Assembly (NCBI GenBank): GCA_035555675.1
Contig: DATMGH010000067.1
Location: forward strand, 97,787 to 161,786
Length of the DNA: 64,000 nt
Reading direction: 5' to 3'
DNA from: Solirubrobacter sp035555675
GTDB taxonomy: Bacteria; Actinomycetota; Thermoleophilia; Solirubrobacterales; Solirubrobacteraceae
The notes under the pieces are model-generated. The model saw only the letters and a program-made list of their open reading frames with translations, did no database searches and had not been told where the DNA came from. Made by a program: the position numbers and the translations under genes. Shown here piece by piece: positions 31,291 through 39,520 of this stretch; within the stretch, counting starts at the first letter, position 1; the number at the start of each line of letters is the position of its first letter.

Positions 31291-32988
31291 ATGTCCGCCG
31301 CCGGCAACGGTCACTTCGACCTCAAGCATCGCTCCCGCGCCCTCACCGAAGGACGCGACCGCGCGGCCGCGCGGGCGTTCCTGAAAGGCATCGGCTACGA
31401 CGAGGAGGCGCTCGCCAAGCCCATCATCGGCGTCGCGAACACGTGGATCGAGACGATGCCGTGCAACTTTCACCTGCGCGCGCTCGCCAAGCACGTCAAG
31501 GAGGGCATCAAGGCCGCGGGCGGCACGCCGATGGAGTTCAACACGATCGCGATCTCGGACGGGATCACGATGGGCACCGCCGGCATGAAGACGAGCCTGG
31601 TGTCCCGCGAGGTCGTGGCCGACAGCATCGAGCTGGTCTCGCTCGGCCACTACTTCGACGCCGTGATCGCCCTGTGCGCGTGCGATAAGACGATCCCCGG
31701 CACGGTGATGGCGCTGGCGCGGCTCGACGTGCCGGGCCTGATGCTCTACGGCGGCTCGATCCCGCCCGGCCGCTACCAGGGCCACGACATCACGATCATG
31801 GACGTCTTCGAGGCGGTCGGCGCGAACGCGGCCGGCAAGATCACCGACCAGGAGCTGGCGGACATCGAGGCCGCCGCGAGCCCCGGCGCCGGCGCCTGCG
31901 GCGGCCAGTACACCGCGAACACGATGGCGATGGCGTTCGAGATGCTCGGCATCAGCCCGATCGGCCCGAGCCTCGTCCCCGCCCAGGACGCGACCAAGCC
32001 CCAGGTGGCGTACGCCGCGGGCGAGCTCATTCTCGATGTCCTCAAGCGAAACCAGCGGCCGAGCGACCTCATCACCCGCGAGTCGCTCGAGAACGCGATC
32101 CTCGCCGTCGCGGCCAGCGGCGGCTCCACCAACGGCGTCCTGCACCTGCTTGCGGTCGCGCGCGAAGCGGGCGTCCCGCTCGACATCGACGACTTCGACC
32201 GCCTCGCCGAGTCCACGCCGACCTTCTGCGACCTCAAGCCCGGCGGCCGCTACGTCGCCACCGACCTGCACGCCGCCGGCGGGACCGCGGTGCTCGCCAA
32301 GCGCCTCAAGGACCTGCACCTCCTGCACGAGCAGGCCCCCACGGTCACCGGCAAGACGATCGGCCAGCACGCGGACGAAGCCCGCGAGACGCCGGGCCAG
32401 GACGTCATCCGCCCGATCGACGACCCGGTCAAGCGGACCGGCGGCATCGCGATCCTGCGCGGCAACCTCGCGCCCGCCGGCAGCGTGGTGAAGCTGTCCG
32501 GCCACGAGCGCCGCCACCACAGCGGCCCGGCTCGCGTGTTCGAGGGCGAGGAGGCGACGATGCGCGCGGTCACCGGCGGGGAGATCAACCCGGGCGACGT
32601 CGTCGTGATCCGCAACGAGGGCCCCGCCGGCGGCCCCGGCATGCGCGAGATGCTCAGCGTCACCGCGGCGATCGTGGGGGAGGGCCTCGGGGACAGCGTC
32701 GCGCTCATCACCGACGGTCGCTTCTCCGGCGCGACGCGCGGCTTCATGGTCGGGCACGTCGCCCCCGAAGCCGTCCACGGCGGCCCGATCGCCATCGTCC
32801 AGGAGGGCGAGACGATCACGATCGACGTCGACGCCCGCCGCCTCGACGTCGACGTGGACGACGAGGAGATCGCCCGGCGCCTCGCCGCCTACGAGCCGCC
32901 GGCCCCCGCCGCGACGCAGGGCGTGCTGGCCAAGTACGCCGCGCTCGTGCGCAGCGCCAGCGAGGGCGCGATCACGCGCCCGCGCTGA
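31291..32988 (+). CDS. ilvD: Dihydroxy-acid dehydratase
   Basis: IlvD removes water from dihydroxy acids in valine, isoleucine and pantothenate synthesis. The 565-residue protein has three cluster-binding cysteines, Cys 58 (ETMPCNFHLR), Cys 131 (CACDKTIPG) and Cys 203 (GAGACGGQYTANTM), the pattern of the [2Fe-2S] form. The C-terminal barrel is normal (IRNEGPAGGPGMREML, TDGRFSGATRGFMVGHV). ATG start. No other branched-chain gene is near, and its last 17 bases overlap the convergent hydrolase. Confidence 0.96.
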   Translation: MSAAGNGHFDLKHRSRALTEGRDRAAARAFLKGIGYDEEALAKPIIGVANTWIETMPCNFHLRALAKHVKEGIKAAGGTPMEFNTIAISDGITMGTAGMKTSLVSREVVADSIELVSLGHYFDAVIALCACDKTIPGTVMALARLDVPGLMLYGGSIPPGRYQGHDITIMDVFEAVGANAAGKITDQELADIEAAASPGAGACGGQYTANTMAMAFEMLGISPIGPSLVPAQDATKPQVAYAAGELILDVLKRNQRPSDLITRESLENAILAVAASGGSTNGVLHLLAVAREAGVPLDIDDFDRLAESTPTFCDLKPGGRYVATDLHAAGGTAVLAKRLKDLHLLHEQAPTVTGKTIGQHADEARETPGQDVIRPIDDPVKRTGGIAILRGNLAPAGSVVKLSGHERRHHSGPARVFEGEEATMRAVTGGEINPGDVVVIRNEGPAGGPGMREMLSVTAAIVGEGLGDSVALITDGRFSGATRGFMVGHVAPEAVHGGPIAIVQEGETITIDVDARRLDVDVDDEEIARRLAAYEPPAPAATQGVLAKYAALVRSASEGAITRPR

Positions 32989-33916
32989 ACGCCTCGAGCA
33001 GCGCGTTGAACCGCGACGGCCGCTCGAGCATCGCCAGGTGCCCGGTGTCCTCGAAGACCTCGACCTGCGCGCGAGCCCCGATCAGCCGCTGGAACTCGTA
33101 CGCGTCCGCGACGGGGATCAGGATGTCGTTGCGCCCCCACACGATCAGCGCGGGGACCTCGATGTCCGGCAGCCGCTCGCGGAACCCGTAGCTGATCACG
33201 GCCTCGAGCCCGCCGACGAACCCGGGCGCCGACGGTCCGGCGGCGACGAGCTCCGTGGCCAGCGGGACCGAGATCCGCTCGGGGTGGCGCACCACCAACT
33301 GCAGCGCCGCCCGCCGCAGCCGCGGCCGCGTGACGACGGGCAGGGTCAGCGCGCCTCCGCGCGCTGCGCTCACCGCCATCAGCCGCCCGACGGCCATGAC
33401 CGGCTCGCGCCACATGTTCTCGGCCGAGATCCCCGCCGAGGACACGAGCACCAGCCGCCGCACCCGGGTCGAGAACGCCAGCGCCAGCTCCGCGCCCACG
33501 AACCCGCCCATCGAGTTGCCGACGACGACCACGCTGGAGACGCCCAGCAGGCCGCAGAGCTGATCGATCACCCGCGCGTAGCCCTGGATCGAGATCCGCC
33601 CCGCCGGCATCTCCGAGCGCCCGAACCCGGGCAGGTCCGGGGCGATCACCCGGTACCGGCCCATGAACGCCGGCACGTTGAGCAGCCAGTTCTGCCACTG
33701 CCCGCCGAGCCCGTGCAGGAACAGCAGCGCGGGGCCGGACCCGCCGGTGTCGATGTAGTTCACCGTCCGCCCGAGCACGGTCGCCGACCGGGTCAGCGCG
33801 GGCCAGTCGACCGACAGCCACGTGGAATCGTCCCCGTCGGCGTACGTCCGATCCGGGCGGGAACGCACGAACGCGTTGGCCGGGAGCGATCGAACCTGCC
33901 CGATGAACCCCGCCAC
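32972..33916 (-). CDS. Alpha/beta-fold hydrolase
   Basis: Soluble esterase-like protein of 314 residues. The oxyanion region is FLHGLGGQWQNW, the nucleophile elbow is GNSMGGFVG (Ser), the acid lies in VWGRNDILIP and the His in FEDTGHLAMLERP, completing the triad. A GTG at 33916 gives a short leader before the fold starts at YIDTGGSGPALLFLHG. It starts 21 bases from the divergent HAD gene, so they share a promoter region. Substrate not predictable. Confidence 0.9.
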   Translation of the reverse strand: MAGFIGQVRSLPANAFVRSRPDRTYADGDDSTWLSVDWPALTRSATVLGRTVNYIDTGGSGPALLFLHGLGGQWQNWLLNVPAFMGRYRVIAPDLPGFGRSEMPAGRISIQGYARVIDQLCGLLGVSSVVVVGNSMGGFVGAELALAFSTRVRRLVLVSSAGISAENMWREPVMAVGRLMAVSAARGGALTLPVVTRPRLRRAALQLVVRHPERISVPLATELVAAGPSAPGFVGGLEAVISYGFRERLPDIEVPALIVWGRNDILIPVADAYEFQRLIGARAQVEVFEDTGHLAMLERPSRFNALLEAFSAGA

Positions 33917-33937
33917 GCCGCTACCGTACCAGCGGCT

Positions 33938-34480
33938 GTGCGCTTCGCGATCGACATCGACTCGACGCTGCACCCGTACTGGGATCAGCTCGCGACGATC
34001 GCCAAAGCGCGCTACGGCATCGACCTTCCGTACGACACCCAATCCACGTGGGAGATCGATCGCCTCGCGCCCGAGCAGCTGAAGGCCTGCGTGCTCGAGA
34101 GCCACGGCGCGGAGTACGTGCTCGACGCCACGCCGTACCCCGGCGCGGTGGAGACCGTGCAGGCCTGGCACGCCGCGGGGCACTTCATCCACATCACCAG
34201 CCACCGCGCGACCACAGCGCACCCGCACACGACCGAGTGGCTGCACAACATCGGCCTCCCGTTCGACGAGCTCTACTGCTCCTACGACAAGGTCAGCCGC
34301 TGCGTGGAGATCGGCATCGACGTGCTGATCGACGACTCGCCGGTCAACCTCGCGCAGGCCGCGCAGCACGGCATCACCGCGGCCACGCTCACGCACCCGT
34401 GGAACGCGACGCTCCCGGACGTGATCAGCGCCCCCGACTGGCCGACGCTGGCCGCCCGCCTGCAACCGCTCCTGGCGTGA
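33938..34480 (+). CDS. HAD-superfamily nucleotidase-like protein
   Basis: A 180-residue HAD phosphatase. Motif I is FAIDIDSTLHPYW (nucleophile Asp and acid Asp), motif II HITSHRATT and motif IV DVLIDDSPVNLAQAA. The small cap and overall size resemble the deoxyribonucleotidase or YqfW-like group (COG5663). The GTG at 33938 begins directly with the first strand. It leads a three-gene operon with four-base overlaps into the acyltransferase and epimerase. Confidence 0.82.
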   Translation: MRFAIDIDSTLHPYWDQLATIAKARYGIDLPYDTQSTWEIDRLAPEQLKACVLESHGAEYVLDATPYPGAVETVQAWHAAGHFIHITSHRATTAHPHTTEWLHNIGLPFDELYCSYDKVSRCVEIGIDVLIDDSPVNLAQAAQHGITAATLTHPWNATLPDVISAPDWPTLAARLQPLLA

Positions 34481-35322
34481 CCCGGCAGCTCCCAGCGCCC
34501 CCGCCGCACCGCGCGCACCTGCCCGCCGTCGAGCCCGAGCGCCAGGTCACCGACTGGGGCCGGTCGGAGCGGGTCGAGCACCTGCTCGACAAGACGCTCT
34601 ACGACTTCCTCTACCACTACTGGTTCCGGGTCGAGGTCGACGGGATCGAGCACGTGCCCGCCACCGGCGGCGCGCTGCTGGTCTCCAACCACGCCGGCGC
34701 GCTCCCGCCCGACGCGCTGATGATCGCCAAGGCGGTCACGACCGAGCACAGCCGCCCGCGCCCGGTGCACCTGACCGTCGAGCACTGGTTCAAGGGCTAT
34801 CCGGGCGTCTCGATGCTCGTCTCCAAGCTCGGCGGCGTCCCCGCGCACCCGGCCAACGCGCACCGCCTGCTCTACGACGAGGAGCAGCTCGTGCTCGTCT
34901 TCCCGGAGGGCCGCAAGGGCACCGAGAAGCTCTACAAGGACCGCTACCGCCTGCGCCGCTTCGGCCGCGGCGGCTTCGTCGCGTCCGCGTTGCGGGCGCA
35001 GGCGCCGATCGTCCCGGTCGCGGTCGTGGGCGCCGAGGAGGCGATGCCGACGTTCGCCCAGATCAAGCCGCTGCAGAAGCTGACCGGGCTGATCTACTTC
35101 CCCGTCACGCCGCTGTTCCCGTGGCTCGGCCTCGCCGGCGCGGCGTACCTGCCGGCGAAGTTCTTCATCCGCTTCCTGGAGCCGATCCCGACCGACCAGT
35201 GGGGCCCGGACGCGGCCGACGACAAGGCGCTGGTGCAGACGATCGCGGAGGCCGTGCGCAGCCGGATCCAGGACGAGCTCTACGAGCTGCTGGCCAACCG
35301 GCGCTCGGTGTGGCTGGGGTGA
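34477..35322 (+). CDS. PlsC-type lysophospholipid acyltransferase
   Basis: Membrane-associated acyl transfer to a glycerolipid or related acceptor. The 281-residue protein has the catalytic block VSNHAGALPPD (NHx4D) and the substrate block VFPEGRKGTEKLYKDRY. Two hydrophobic stretches (GLIYFPVTPLFPWLGLAG and nearby) suggest monotopic binding. The GTG overlaps the HAD stop and its own stop overlaps the epimerase start, so the three are one unit. The acceptor is not known. Confidence 0.9.
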   Translation: MTRQLPAPPPHRAHLPAVEPERQVTDWGRSERVEHLLDKTLYDFLYHYWFRVEVDGIEHVPATGGALLVSNHAGALPPDALMIAKAVTTEHSRPRPVHLTVEHWFKGYPGVSMLVSKLGGVPAHPANAHRLLYDEEQLVLVFPEGRKGTEKLYKDRYRLRRFGRGGFVASALRAQAPIVPVAVVGAEEAMPTFAQIKPLQKLTGLIYFPVTPLFPWLGLAGAAYLPAKFFIRFLEPIPTDQWGPDAADDKALVQTIAEAVRSRIQDELYELLANRRSVWLG

Positions 35323-36368
35323 GCCGCCGCGTCCTGATCACCGGCCTCTCGAGCCACTGGGGCGGCCGCCTGGCCCAGGTCCTGGAGAACGACCCGCGGA
35401 TCGAGACGATCATCGGCGTCTCGCCGGAGGACCCGGGGCTCGAGCTGCACCGTACGGAGTACGTGCGGATCGGGATCCAACACGCGCTGCTGCGGCGGAT
35501 CGTGCAGGCGGCCGAGGTCGACACCGTGATCGACGCGCGGCTGATCGTCGACTCCGCCGAGACCGACCCGCGCGTCGCGCACGAGATGAACGTGCTCGGC
35601 ACGATGAACATCCTCGCCGCCTGCGGCGGGCCGGCCTCGCCGGTGCGCAAGGTCGTGTTCAGGTCGAGCGCGCACTACTACGGCTGCGAGCGTGACGACC
35701 CCGCGTTCTTCACCGAGGAGATGCACCGCCCGCATGAGCCGCGGACGCGTCTGGAATCGGACATCGTCGAGGCCGACGAGGCGGTCCAGGGCTTCGCCGA
35801 GCGCAACCGCGAGGTCACGGTGACGACGCTGCGCTTCCCGAACGCGCTCGGCCCCGACCTCGACACGGTCCACAGCCGCCTGCTCTCGCTCCCGGTGGTG
35901 CCCGGGATCCTCGGGTTCGACCCGCGCTACCAGTTCATCCACGCCGACGACATCGTCGGCGCGCTGCACCACGCGGTCGAGCGCGACCTGCCGGGCGTCT
36001 ACAACGTCGCGCCCGACGGCGTGCTGGCGCTGTCGGAGGTCGCGAGCCTGCTCGGGAAGCGCTTCGTGCCGCTGCTGCCGCCGTGGGGCACCGCGCTCGC
36101 GACGCACGCGACCGGCCTGGCCGGGGTCCACATCCCGGACGAGGTCCGCCGCCAGCTCCGCTACGGGCGCGGGCTGGACAACCGCAGGTTCAAGGCGTCC
36201 GGCTACCGCTTCCAGCTCACGACGCGCGAGACGGTCCAGGCGTTCGCCGCCGAGCTGCGCCTGAAACCGCTGCGCGAAAGCGGCGCGGTGCCCTACCGTT
36301 ACGAGCGTGAGGTGGAGGAGTTCCTGCGCTGGTCACCGAGCGTCAGACGCGACGAGTCAGGAACCTGA
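35319..36368 (+). CDS. NAD-dependent epimerase/dehydratase family protein
   Basis: Extended short-chain dehydrogenase of 349 residues. The nucleotide loop is RRVLITGLSSHWGGRLA, a variant with a bulky SHWGG in place of a plain GxxGxxG. The catalytic SSAHYYG region is present, but the Tyr-x3-Lys form is not clear. The C-terminal part is long (GLDNRRFKASGYRFQLTTRE). Translation is coupled to the acyltransferase. A role in lipid or sugar-lipid modification is inferred from that pairing only. Confidence 0.85.
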   Translation: MSRRVLITGLSSHWGGRLAQVLENDPRIETIIGVSPEDPGLELHRTEYVRIGIQHALLRRIVQAAEVDTVIDARLIVDSAETDPRVAHEMNVLGTMNILAACGGPASPVRKVVFRSSAHYYGCERDDPAFFTEEMHRPHEPRTRLESDIVEADEAVQGFAERNREVTVTTLRFPNALGPDLDTVHSRLLSLPVVPGILGFDPRYQFIHADDIVGALHHAVERDLPGVYNVAPDGVLALSEVASLLGKRFVPLLPPWGTALATHATGLAGVHIPDEVRRQLRYGRGLDNRRFKASGYRFQLTTRETVQAFAAELRLKPLRESGAVPYRYEREVEEFLRWSPSVRRDESGT

Positions 36369-36431
36369 CGCGCCAGGGATCATGCAGCCCTTCCCGTTCC
36401 GCCGCCCTTCTCCCTACCATCAAACAGCCCG

Positions 36432-37472
36432 ATGCGTACTCGTCTGATCGTTCTCGCTGCCTTCGTGCTGGTGCTGGGCCTTGGTGGCGTGGCGGCGGCG
36501 TACTTCTACGACCAGTCGAAGTCCAACGAGATCGCCGCGGGCGTGACGGTCAACGGCGTCGCGATCGGTGGGCTGACGCGTGCCGAGGCGGAGAAGAAGC
36601 TGTCGGCCGCGCTGCTGGAGCCGCTCGACCGGCCGATCGAGGTCTCCTATAAGGACCGCACGTTCACGCTCACGCAGAAGGCGGCGGCGATCGGGATCGA
36701 CATCCGCGGGTCGGTCGACAAGGCGTTCAAGCGCTCCCGCGAGGGCGGCATGTTCTCGCGCGCGTGGCGCAACCTGCGCAACCAGTCGCTCAACACGGAG
36801 CTGGCCGCGCAGGTGACGTACAACAAGCCGGCGATCCAGAAGCTGGTCAAGCGCGTTCAGAAGTCGATCGACCGCAAGCCGGTGGACGCGAACGTCGACC
36901 TGTCGAAGGGTTTCATCGACGAGCACGGCTCCAAGACCGGCGTGCGCGTCAAGTACAACACGCTGGCCAAGGAGGTCGAGACGACGCTCCTGGACCCGGG
37001 CAAGCGCGACGCGGTCGAGGTCAAGACGTCGGTCGTGCAGCCCAAGGTCACGACCGAGCAGCTGGCCAAGAAGTACCCGGCGGTGCTGATCATCGACCGG
37101 TCGGCGTTCAAGCTGACGCTCTACAAGAACCTCAAGAAGGCCAAGACCTACGGGATCGCGGTCGGCCAGGTCGGGCTGGAGACGCCCGCCGGCCTCTACA
37201 CGATCCAGAACAAGGCGGTCAACCCGGCCTGGCACGTGCCGGACTCCGACTGGGCCGGCGACCTGGCCGGGAAAGTGATCCCGGGGGACGACCCGTCGAA
37301 CCCGATCAAGGCGCGCTGGATGGGCATCTACGACGGCGCCGGCATCCACGGCACGTCCGACGACTCGTCGATCGGCTCGGCCGCCTCACACGGCTGCATC
37401 CGGATGCACATCCCGGACGTCGAAGAGCTGTACGACGAAGTGCCCGTGGGCGCTCCGGTTTACATCGCCTAG
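36432..37472 (+). CDS. L,D-transpeptidase with peptidoglycan-binding repeats
   Basis: Cell-wall cross-linking enzyme of 346 residues. One N-terminal membrane helix or uncleaved signal (LIVLAAFVLVLGLGGVAAAY) is followed by two PG-binding-type domains (about 35-110 and 120-200). The YkuD domain carries GIHGTSDDSSIGSAASHGCI, with catalytic Cys 322 and a His two before it. The domain start is VLIIDRSAFKLTLYKNLKK. ATG start. Acts outside the membrane on the peptidoglycan stem. Confidence 0.93.
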   Translation: MRTRLIVLAAFVLVLGLGGVAAAYFYDQSKSNEIAAGVTVNGVAIGGLTRAEAEKKLSAALLEPLDRPIEVSYKDRTFTLTQKAAAIGIDIRGSVDKAFKRSREGGMFSRAWRNLRNQSLNTELAAQVTYNKPAIQKLVKRVQKSIDRKPVDANVDLSKGFIDEHGSKTGVRVKYNTLAKEVETTLLDPGKRDAVEVKTSVVQPKVTTEQLAKKYPAVLIIDRSAFKLTLYKNLKKAKTYGIAVGQVGLETPAGLYTIQNKAVNPAWHVPDSDWAGDLAGKVIPGDDPSNPIKARWMGIYDGAGIHGTSDDSSIGSAASHGCIRMHIPDVEELYDEVPVGAPVYIA

Positions 37473-37762
37473 GTCCACGGGCTGGGGGAGACCGCGCCGA
37501 TCTCCTCGGGCGCCACTTCCTGCCAGCCGGCCTGCAGGAGGGAGGCATGGTGGTCGGAGTGCCGAATGACCAGGGTGCCGATGAACACCCCCTTGGTCTG
37601 CTTACGCATCACCGCGTACCACAGCGTGCTCGCGTCGCGGTCCCCGCGCACGGGATGCCAGGGGCGCGGGGGCAGGTCCGGCGGCACGGCGACGCCGGCG
37701 TCGATCAGCTGCTCGTGGGTGGCGATCTGACCGGTGGAGGTGTCGATGAAGAACGCGCTCAC
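37469..37762 (-). CDS. Small hypothetical protein
   Basis: Unrecognised 97- to 99-residue protein: SAFFIDTSTGQIATHEQLID, a Pro-rich PPDLPPRPWHPVRG, then TLWYAVMRKQTKGVFIGTLV and IRHSDHHASLLQAGWQEVAP. GTG codons at 37762 and 37768 are both possible starts; each leaves about 20 bases to the divergent xerD start. The 3' end overlaps the transpeptidase stop by four bases. The composition is protein-like, so it is kept as a gene. Confidence 0.65.
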   Translation of the reverse strand: MSAFFIDTSTGQIATHEQLIDAGVAVPPDLPPRPWHPVRGDRDASTLWYAVMRKQTKGVFIGTLVIRHSDHHASLLQAGWQEVAPEEIGAVSPSPWT

Positions 37763-37784
37763 GCCCACCCAGGGTACGGCGGCG

Positions 37785-38678
37785 GTGTCCGACCCGTGGC
37801 GCGCCGCCCTGCGGACGTTCGACGCCGATCTGCAGCGCCGGGGCGCGGCTGAACGCACCCGCAAGGCCTACGGGACCGACGCCGCCGAGCTGGCCGCGTG
37901 GGCGACCGCGAACGGCCTCAACCCGGCCGACGTCGACTACAAGGCCCTGCGCCGCTGGGCCGCCCGGCTGTCCCAGCGCGGCGCCGCCCCACGAACGCTC
38001 GCGCGCAAGCTGGCGTCGATCCGCGGCCTCTTCCGCAGCCTCGTCGAGCACGGCGAGGTGAGCGCCAACCCGGCCGACCTGCTGCCCGCGCCGCGCCTGC
38101 CGCGGACGCTCCCGGACGTGCTCAAGCCCGACGACGTGGCGCGGCTGCTCGAACGGATCCCGGCCACGACGCCGCTCGAGCAGCGCGACCGCGCGCTGTT
38201 CGAGCTGGCGTACAGCAGCGGCCTGCGGGCCGAGGAGCTGGTCGACCTCGACGTGCCCGCGATCGACTTCGACGCCGAGCAGGTGCGCGTGGAGGGGAAG
38301 GGGTCAAAGACGCGGTTCGTGCCCGTCGGCGAGCCTGCACTGCGCAGCATCGCCGCCTACCTCGAGCGCGCGCGCCCCGCGCTGCAGAGCGCCGATCCCG
38401 ATCCGGCGCTGTTCCTCTCCAAGAGCGGCAGGCGGCTCTCCACGTCAGACGTCCGCCGCCGCCTGCGCGTCTGGGCACGCCACGCGTCCACGCAGACCGG
38501 CGTCCACCCGCACGCGCTGCGCCACTCCTTCGCGACCCACCTGCTCGACGGCGGGGCGGACCTGCGCGCGATCCAAGAGCTGCTCGGCCACGCCAGCATC
38601 TCGACCACCCAGGTCTACACTCGGGTAGAGTCCGCCCGGCTTCGGGCGGCGTATGCCAAAAGCCACCCGCGGGCTTAG
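37785..38678 (+). CDS. xerD: Tyrosine recombinase XerD/XerC family
   Basis: Site-specific recombinase that resolves chromosome dimers at dif. The 297-residue protein has the N-terminal core-binding domain (DADLQRRGAAERTRKAYGTD ... LASIRGLFRSLVEHG) and a catalytic domain with Arg 148 (SSGLRAEELVDL), Lys in EGKGSKTRF, the HxxR of HALRHSFATH (243-246), LLGHASISTTQ and the nucleophile Tyr 278 (QVYTR). GTG 37785 was chosen over ATG 37746 because the family begins about here and the upstream residues cover the divergent gene's start. Confidence 0.93.
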   Translation: MSDPWRAALRTFDADLQRRGAAERTRKAYGTDAAELAAWATANGLNPADVDYKALRRWAARLSQRGAAPRTLARKLASIRGLFRSLVEHGEVSANPADLLPAPRLPRTLPDVLKPDDVARLLERIPATTPLEQRDRALFELAYSSGLRAEELVDLDVPAIDFDAEQVRVEGKGSKTRFVPVGEPALRSIAAYLERARPALQSADPDPALFLSKSGRRLSTSDVRRRLRVWARHASTQTGVHPHALRHSFATHLLDGGADLRAIQELLGHASISTTQVYTRVESARLRAAYAKSHPRA

Positions 38679-38690
38679 AGAGAGGCCGCT

Positions 38691-39476
38691 CTGGAGACCA
38701 ACGTCAAAGCGATCGAGCTGAAGGACCTGTGGCGCCGCTATAAGAGCGATGGCGCCGAGAAGGCCCGTGAGCAACTCGTCGTCGCTTATTCACCCCTCGT
38801 GAAGTACGTAGCCGGGCGCATGTCGTCGGGGCTCCCGGCACACGTCGAGGAGGCCGACCTCATCTCCTATGGCCTGCTGGGCCTGATCAACGCGATCGAG
38901 CGCTTCGACATCACGCGCGAGATCAAGTTCGAGACGTACGCGATCACGCGCATCAAGGGCGCGATCATCGATGAGCTGCGCGCGCTCGACTGGGTCCCGC
39001 GCTCGGTCCGCTCGCGCGCTCGCGAGATCGAGAAGGCGCACGCGAAGCTCGAGCACAAGTTGCACCGCACGCCGACCGACGAGGAGATGGCGCGCGAGCT
39101 GAAGCTCTCGCTCGACGACTTCCAGGAGTCGCTGGTGAAGATCTCGACGTCGACCGTGGTCGCGCTGGACGAGCTGTGGGCGGTCTCGGACTCCTCCGGA
39201 GACGCCGTCAGCCTGCTCGACACGCTGCACGATCCGGACGCGCCGGACCCCGAGGCGCTGCTCGCACAGTCCGAGGTCAAGGACCGCCTGGCGGACGCGA
39301 TCGCCGCGCTCCCGGAGCGCGAGAAGCTCGTGATCGCGCTCTACTACTACGAGAACCTGACCCTGCGCGAGATCGGCGAGGTCCTGGGCGTGACCGAGTC
39401 GCGCATCTCGCAGCTGCACACCAAGGCCGTCCTGCGTCTGAAGTCGCGCCTCCAAGGCGACAATTTGCGCGACTGA
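38691..39476 (+). CDS. WhiG/FliA-family RNA polymerase sigma factor, CTG start
   Basis: Sigma factor of the group that controls flagella (FliA) or sporulation (WhiG). Sigma-2 is AREQLVVAYSPLVKYVAG, DLISYGLLGLINAIERFD, then KFETYAITRIKGAIIDELR. Sigma-3 is KLHRTPTDEEMARELKLS, and sigma-4 LREIGEVLGVTESRISQLH. The ribosome site AGAGAGG (38679-38685), directly after the xerD stop, is five bases from CTG 38691 (LETNVKAIELKDLWRRYK). The first ordinary start, GTG 38799, would cut into region 2. The 261-residue form is therefore preferred. Neighbouring genes give no flagellar or spore context. Confidence 0.92.
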   Translation: METNVKAIELKDLWRRYKSDGAEKAREQLVVAYSPLVKYVAGRMSSGLPAHVEEADLISYGLLGLINAIERFDITREIKFETYAITRIKGAIIDELRALDWVPRSVRSRAREIEKAHAKLEHKLHRTPTDEEMARELKLSLDDFQESLVKISTSTVVALDELWAVSDSSGDAVSLLDTLHDPDAPDPEALLAQSEVKDRLADAIAALPEREKLVIALYYYENLTLREIGEVLGVTESRISQLHTKAVLRLKSRLQGDNLRD

Positions 39477-39520
39477 GGCGGTAGCGTTCACAGCTCCTTC
39501 GAGAGAGAGGAGCGCCAGGC

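Noticed and set aside
37734..37784. Longer N-terminus for XerD from GTG 37734 or ATG 37746
   Set aside because: The extra residues lie over the start of the divergent small gene and have no likeness to the family; GTG 37785 gives the normal length.
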